Source: JBGAMH01 sp044222045
GTDB lineage: Bacteria; Eisenbacteria; RBG-16-71-46
Assembly: GCA_044222045.1 (NCBI GenBank)
Contig: JBGAOB010000167.1
Span: 1-10,467, forward strand
DNA length: 10,467 nt
Direction of reading: 5' to 3'
The notes under the pieces are model-generated. The model saw only the letters and a program-made list of their open reading frames with translations. It had not been told where the DNA came from and made no database searches. Positions 6,559 through 10,467 of the stretch are shown here, piece after piece; position 1 is the stretch's first letter, and each line of letters begins with the position of its first letter. Both the position numbers and the translations under genes were made by a program.

Positions 6559-7376
6559 CGCTGCGTGAGCCTCCCCTCGCGCTTGGACAGCGCTTCGAGC
6601 CAGGCGAGCGCCACGTGCGCGAGCCACAGGAACAGCACCGCGAAGCCCGCGAGGAGCGCGGTCTCCACGCCGAGCGGCAGCAGTCCCTCGGCCGCCGGTC
6701 CCAGCAGCACCTGCCGCATCGCATCGACGCCGAGCGTGAGCGGCAGCAGCGACGCCGCGATCGACGCGAACGCGCCGAGCGTGCGGATCGGGAAGTACAG
6801 ACCCGACAGGAAGTAGACGGGTTCCATGAGCGCGTTCGCCGTGTGCCACGCCTCGCGGCCGTACAGCAGGAACACGCTGGCCAGTGTCATGCCGAGCGCG
6901 TACAGCGCGACCATCGTGACCAGGAACACGCCCGCGAGACGCCACGGGTCGAACGCCACGAACGACACGTGGAACACGAACACCGCCAGCGCCACGCCCA
7001 CGAGCGACCGCAGCACGGTGCTCGCGAGCCCGCCCAGCGCCATGCCGGTGAGGATCGCCATACGCGAGCACGGCGCCGCGAACAGCAGTTGCAGCTGGCC
7101 CTGCTGCTTCTCCCAGTAGAGCTGCGCACCCATCCCCCAGAGCACGTTGATCCAGTACGTGGACAGGATGCCGCCGATCACCGCGAGCGCTTCGTAACTG
7201 CGCGGCGCACCCATCGCGCGGTACAGCAGCACGTACGCGCACATCCCGAGGTTCGGAAAGATCGCGTCGGTGATGAAGTGGTCCGGCTCGCGGAACGCGC
7301 CCACCACGCGCACGTAGGCGCGCGCGCGGATCGTGCGCAGGTTCAGCGGCAGATCGGCCCACCAGGCGGCGGTCAT
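6549..7376 (-). CDS. ABC-2 type transporter permease (first permease of the exporter)
   Basis: This 275-aa membrane protein has about six hydrophobic segments (roughly 39-55, 63-82, 105-138, 146-171, 185-213, 238-260). WEKQQGQLQLLFAAPCSR (88-105) is the conserved cytoplasmic loop of ABC-2 permeases, and NALMEPVYFLSGLYFPI (181-197) is the typical membrane re-entry region before the last helices. It differs clearly from the next permease, so the transporter is probably an ATPase dimer with a permease heterodimer. The ATG at 7376 overlaps the ATPase stop as ATGA (4 nt), a translational-coupling arrangement, and has GAGGAGAG 9 nt upstream. The C-terminus EALSKREGRLTQRWQ is basic and cytoplasmic. 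Confidence 0.9.
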   Translation of the reverse strand: MTAAWWADLPLNLRTIRARAYVRVVGAFREPDHFITDAIFPNLGMCAYVLLYRAMGAPRSYEALAVIGGILSTYWINVLWGMGAQLYWEKQQGQLQLLFAAPCSRMAILTGMALGGLASTVLRSLVGVALAVFVFHVSFVAFDPWRLAGVFLVTMVALYALGMTLASVFLLYGREAWHTANALMEPVYFLSGLYFPIRTLGAFASIAASLLPLTLGVDAMRQVLLGPAAEGLLPLGVETALLAGFAVLFLWLAHVALAWLEALSKREGRLTQRWQ

Positions 7377-8380
7377 CGCGACGCACTCTCCTCGTCGATG
7401 CCGCGCCCGACGATGGCGACGAACGCGTCCTCCAGCGACGTCTCGCGCGTGGACACGCCCTGCACGGCGAAGCCGGCCGACTCCAGCGTGCGCAGCATGC
7501 CACCGAGCGGCCGGCCCTCGGGCAGCCGGAACTTCAGCGTGCGCGTGCCGCGCTCCGGGTGCTCGGCGCCCCATGCCAGCGCCACGCCGTCCACGTCGCG
7601 CCGCCCGTCGACCGCGGCACCGGCGGACACCTCGAGCTCCACGTGCTGGCCACCCTGCACCGACCGCCGCAGCGCGGCCGGCGTATCGCACGTGAGCACG
7701 CGGCCGCGATCCACGATCGCGATGCGGTCGCACAGCTGGTCCGCCTCGGCCATGTAGTGCGTGGTCAGCAGCACCGTGCGCCCCTCGCGCTCGCGCACCC
7801 AGCGCAGCACGTAGTCGCGCAGGTCCCGCGCGGCGGTCACGTCCATGCCGAGCGTGGGTTCGTCCAGGAACAGGATCTCGGGGTCCGACACGAACCCGCG
7901 CGCGAAGTTCATGCGCTGGCGCTGGCCGGTGGACAGCCGGTTGATGCGCGTGTGTGCCAGGTCCTTCAGCTGCACCACGTCGACGAGCTCGTCCACGCGC
8001 TTCCACGCGATCGCTCCCGGCACGCCGTGGAACTGCGAGAACATCCACAGGCATTCGCGCACCGTGAGCACGCCGTAGCCCGAGCTCTCGCCCCCCGACA
8101 CGAGCGCGATCCGCCGCCGCACGTCGTTCGCCTGCCGCACCACGTCGAACCCCGCGACGAACGCCTCGCCCGACGAGGGGTAGAGCAGCGTGTTCAGGAT
8201 CTTGATGCACGTGGTCTTGCCCGCGCCGTTCGGGCCGAGCAGCCCGAACACCTCGCCGCGCTCGATGCGCAGGTCGACGCCGTCGAGCGCCGTCACTTCG
8301 GGAGCTCCACGCGATGCCTTGAACACGCGGCGCAGGCCACGCGCTTCGACGGCCGGGGTGGACGGGTTCGAGGTCGCCAT
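7373..8380 (-). CDS. ABC transporter ATP-binding protein (DrrA/CcmA-like) of an ABC-2 exporter
   Basis: This 335-aa nucleotide-binding subunit drives export through the two permeases encoded downstream. Walker A is GPNGAGKT (49-56), the signature is LSTGQRQR (149-156), Walker B is ILFLDEPT (169-176) with catalytic Glu174, the D-loop is LGMD, and the switch His is His208 in TTHYM. The Q-loop region reads IALVSGGESSGYGVLTVREC (91-110): the usual Gln is absent and GGE stands in its place, a variant I recall in some ABC-2 exporters. Residues from about 240 form a C-terminal domain like that of DrrA-type proteins, ending in TSLEDAFVAIVGR. The ATG at 8380 has no Shine-Dalgarno, unlike the two permease genes, and lies just past a -10-like element. 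It is the first gene of the operon, divergent from the aminopeptidase. Confidence 0.94.
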   Translation of the reverse strand: MATSNPSTPAVEARGLRRVFKASRGAPEVTALDGVDLRIERGEVFGLLGPNGAGKTTCIKILNTLLYPSSGEAFVAGFDVVRQANDVRRRIALVSGGESSGYGVLTVRECLWMFSQFHGVPGAIAWKRVDELVDVVQLKDLAHTRINRLSTGQRQRMNFARGFVSDPEILFLDEPTLGMDVTAARDLRDYVLRWVREREGRTVLLTTHYMAEADQLCDRIAIVDRGRVLTCDTPAALRRSVQGGQHVELEVSAGAAVDGRRDVDGVALAWGAEHPERGTRTLKFRLPEGRPLGGMLRTLESAGFAVQGVSTRETSLEDAFVAIVGRGIDEESASR

Positions 8381-8386
8381 GCGGCC

Positions 8387-8416
8387 AACGTAGGCAGCGC
8401 GCGCCGGATCCGTCAA
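8387..8416 (-). promoter_or_regulatory. Putative promoter of the exporter operon giving a leaderless mRNA
   Basis: On the minus strand TTGACG (8411-8416) is followed after 18 bp by TACGTT (8387-8392), which fits TANNNT. Only GGCCGC separates it from the ATG at 8380, so transcription would begin at or next to the A of the start codon. The absence of a Shine-Dalgarno at this gene agrees. The match is 5 of 6 for the -35 and 3 of 6 for the -10, so this remains a prediction. Confidence 0.5.
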
Positions 8417-8444
8417 CGAGGTCCGCGCCGGGCGCCGCGTGGCC

Positions 8445-8462
8445 CGCGCCCGCCCGGGCGCG
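8445..8462. repeat. 18-bp palindrome in the divergent spacer
   Basis: CGCGCCCG-CC-CGGGCGCG has two 8-bp arms that are perfect complements around a 2-bp centre. It lies upstream of the putative exporter -35 and 45 bp before the aminopeptidase start, where an operator acting on both genes could sit. The sequence is all G and C in a 70% GC region, so chance is a real alternative. A TAGTCT at 8487-8492, 14 bp before the aminopeptidase ATG, could be a weak -10 for that gene. Confidence 0.35.
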
Positions 8463-8506
8463 CTGGGCATGGGCGCGGGCGGCGCGTAGTCTCCGCGCTC
8501 ACCGTG

Positions 8507-10467
8507 ATGCCACCGACCCGTCTCGCATCCCTCGCCGCCGCGCTCGCGCTCGCCGTGTCGCTGGCCGGCCGCGCGGCTCCCGCGCGCGCCGCCGCCGACC
8601 ACCGCCTCGATCGCGACGTCGTGCCCACCGCCCAGTCGCTCGACCTGCGCGTGGACCCGGCCGACTCGCTGTACGAGGGCACGACCACCGTGCAGCTGCA
8701 GGTGCGCCGCGCGGTGGAAGGGTTCTCGCTGCACGCGCGCGACCTGGACATCCGCCGCGTGGAACTCGAGGACTCCGGCGGCAAGGTGCCGACGCGCTGG
8801 GGGCTGATGCCCGACGGCCGGCTGCAGATCGAGGCGCGTCGCCCGCTCGTGCCCGGCCCGGCGGGACTGTTCGTGTCGTTCGTGAACGACTTCGACACGC
8901 GCGACAACGCGCTGTACCGCTTCACGCACGAGGGCCGTGCCTACGTGGCGTCGCAGTTCGAGGCGATCGCCGCGCGCGAGGCGTTCCCGTGCTGGGACGA
9001 GCCCGCGTTCAAGATCCCGTGGACGATCACGCTGCGCGCGCCGGCCGGGCTGATGCTGGTCTCGAACACGGCGCCGGCCGCCACGCGCACGAGCGGCACG
9101 ATGCAGGAGACGCGCTTCCGCACCACGCGCCCGCTGCCGGCCTACCTGCTGGCGATCGCGGTCGGCCCGTGGGAGGCGAGGCCCGTGCCCGGTTTGTCCA
9201 CGCCGACGCGCGTGATCACCGTGCGCGGCGCCTCGAGGCTCGCGGGCGAATGCGCGCGCGAGGCGGCGGCGTTGCTGCCCGCGCTGGAGCGCTGGTTCGG
9301 GCGGCCACAGCCTTACGACAAGCTCGACCTGGTCGCGGTGCCGGGATTCCTCGCGGGCGGCATGGAGAACGCGGGCGCGATCCTGCTGCTCGACTCGCGC
9401 GTGCTGCACGAGCCCGGCCGTCTGTCGCCGGGCGATCGGCTCGACCTGGCGCGGCTGCTCGCGCACGAGATGGCGCACCTGTGGTTCGGCGACTCGGTCA
9501 CGATGGAGTGGTGGAACGACCTGTGGCTGAACGAATCGTTCGCCACGTTCGTGGCCGACGAGATCGTCCCCCGCGTGCACCCCGAGGCCCGCGCGCTGGC
9601 CGAGCGCGTGCGCGACACGCAGGACGCCGGCGAACGCGACGGCACGGCGTCGACGCGAGCGCTCCGCGCGCCGTTCGACAGCCGCGACAACCCCGACCTG
9701 CTGTTCGACGAGATCGCCTACGCCAAGGGCGCCGCGGTGCTCGGCATGCTGCAGGGCGCGATCGGCCGCGACGCGTTCCGGGCCGGGCTGCGCGACTACC
9801 TGGCCCGCCACGCCGACGGTGTGGCCACCGCCGACGACCTGTGGTCGGCGCTCGCCGCGCGCACGCCGCTCGACGTGCACCGCGTGGCGCGCGGCTTCGT
9901 CGACCAGCCGGGCGTTCCGCACGTGCGCGCCTCGCTCGCGCCCGACGGTCGCTCGCTGTCGCTGCGCGTGGAGCGGTGGCGGCCGGCGGGCACCCCGCCC
10001 GGCGACGGCGCGTGGGCGGTGCCCGTGGTGGCGCTCGCCGGCTCCGCCGCCGGCTTCGACACGCTGCGTGCGCTCGTGGCGTCGCCCGAGACCACGCTCT
10101 CGCTGCCGCGCCCGGCCGCGTGGGTGCACCCGAACCTCGACGAGCGCGGCTACTACCGCTGGTCGCTCGACGCGCGCGCGCTCGGGGCGCTGCTGGCCGA
10201 AGCGTCGCGGCTCTCGAGCGAGGCGCAGGCCGGTCTGCCACCGGCGCTCGGCGCGATGCTGCGCGCCGGAACGCTCGACGGCGGCGAGTGGCTCGACGCG
10301 CTGCGCACGCTCGGCGGCACGCCGCGGCCGCCGGCCCTGGCGCGGGCGCTGGCCGACGCCGCGAACGATCTGCGCGACACGTTCGGCTCGCCGGGCAACG
10401 CCGACCGCGTGGCCGCGACCGTGTGCGAGATCGTCGGTCCGTCGGCACGCGCGCTCGGCTTCACGCC
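8507..10467 (+). CDS. Secreted M1 family zinc aminopeptidase, partial (C-terminus beyond right edge)
   Basis: This metallopeptidase removes N-terminal residues from peptides; 653 residues are visible. A signal peptide (MPPTRLASLAAALALAVSLAG, cleavage near APARA-AA, residue 27-29) predicts export. The N-terminal beta domain is followed by the substrate-binding motif GGMEN (284-288; Gly replaces the common Ala, as in leukotriene A4 hydrolase). The zinc site is HEMAH (320-324) plus Glu343 in NES, with the exact 18-residue spacing and catalytic Glu321, and catalytic Tyr405 lies in AYAKG. From about residue 540 (WVHPNLDERGYYRW) an ERAP1-like C-terminal helical domain begins, and it is cut by the edge. 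All catalytic residues are intact. ATG 8507 is chosen; an adjacent in-frame GTG at 8504 is possible. No Shine-Dalgarno is seen. It diverges from the exporter operon, and a shared function is not shown. Confidence 0.94.
   Translation, partial: MPPTRLASLAAALALAVSLAGRAAPARAAADHRLDRDVVPTAQSLDLRVDPADSLYEGTTTVQLQVRRAVEGFSLHARDLDIRRVELEDSGGKVPTRWGLMPDGRLQIEARRPLVPGPAGLFVSFVNDFDTRDNALYRFTHEGRAYVASQFEAIAAREAFPCWDEPAFKIPWTITLRAPAGLMLVSNTAPAATRTSGTMQETRFRTTRPLPAYLLAIAVGPWEARPVPGLSTPTRVITVRGASRLAGECAREAAALLPALERWFGRPQPYDKLDLVAVPGFLAGGMENAGAILLLDSRVLHEPGRLSPGDRLDLARLLAHEMAHLWFGDSVTMEWWNDLWLNESFATFVADEIVPRVHPEARALAERVRDTQDAGERDGTASTRALRAPFDSRDNPDLLFDEIAYAKGAAVLGMLQGAIGRDAFRAGLRDYLARHADGVATADDLWSALAARTPLDVHRVARGFVDQPGVPHVRASLAPDGRSLSLRVERWRPAGTPPGDGAWAVPVVALAGSAAGFDTLRALVASPETTLSLPRPAAWVHPNLDERGYYRWSLDARALGALLAEASRLSSEAQAGLPPALGAMLRAGTLDGGEWLDALRTLGGTPRPPALARALADAANDLRDTFGSPGNADRVAATVCEIVGPSARALGFT

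Noticed and set aside
8381..10129. Long minus-strand extension of the ABC ATPase frame across the aminopeptidase gene
   Set aside because: The extension has low-complexity Arg/His-rich sequence. The ATPase family starts near 8380, and the plus strand here encodes an M1 peptidase with an intact active site.

Overview
The window is about 70% G+C bacterial chromosomal DNA, densely coding, with tRNA genes that encode their own CCA ends. The phylum cannot be fixed from sequence alone. High G+C, bacterial-type tadA, a CHASE4 hybrid kinase, a secreted M1 peptidase and mixed Shine-Dalgarno / SD-less starts would fit a lineage such as Gemmatimonadota, Candidatus Eisenbacteria or Myxococcota (inference). 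No mobile element, CRISPR array, phage gene or transferred island is visible.

Left block (1-1451, all minus strand). In transcription order: tRNA-Ser(UGA), tRNA-Ser(GCU), tRNA-Arg(ACG), a GC-rich hairpin, an unrecognised exported protein of 235 aa, and tadA (cut by the left edge). TadA makes inosine at position 34 of tRNA-Arg(ACG), so enzyme and substrate tRNA lie about 0.8 kb apart on the same strand. A tRNA-Ser / tadA neighbourhood is known from other bacteria (in Bacillus subtilis followed by the SRP RNA gene and dnaX), so the next genes off the left edge may be of that kind.

Middle block (1452-5709). A 260-bp divergent spacer with a 13/15 direct repeat precedes a 1032-aa membrane hybrid histidine kinase (TM-CHASE4-TM-HAMP-PAS-HisKA-HATPase-REC-REC) on the plus strand. 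Its first receiver looks degenerate and its second intact. It converges on a small exported redoxin-fold protein that lacks a cysteine at the usual active site. A 12-bp perfect hairpin containing the kinase stop codon separates the two. About 300 bp without a gene follow.

Right block (5710-10467). A minus-strand three-gene operon encodes an ABC-2 exporter: an ATPase, then two different permeases, coupled by 4-bp and 10-bp overlaps. Its first gene has no Shine-Dalgarno and sits 6 bp downstream of a TANNNT -10-like element, suggesting a leaderless mRNA. Diverging from it is a secreted M1 zinc aminopeptidase that runs off the right edge.

The window is mostly housekeeping and common accessory functions. 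I see no convincing new multi-gene system. The best items for a second look are the tadA/tRNA-Arg linkage, the cysteine-poor redoxin, the degenerate receiver, the leaderless-type promoter, and the repeat and palindrome elements in the spacers.
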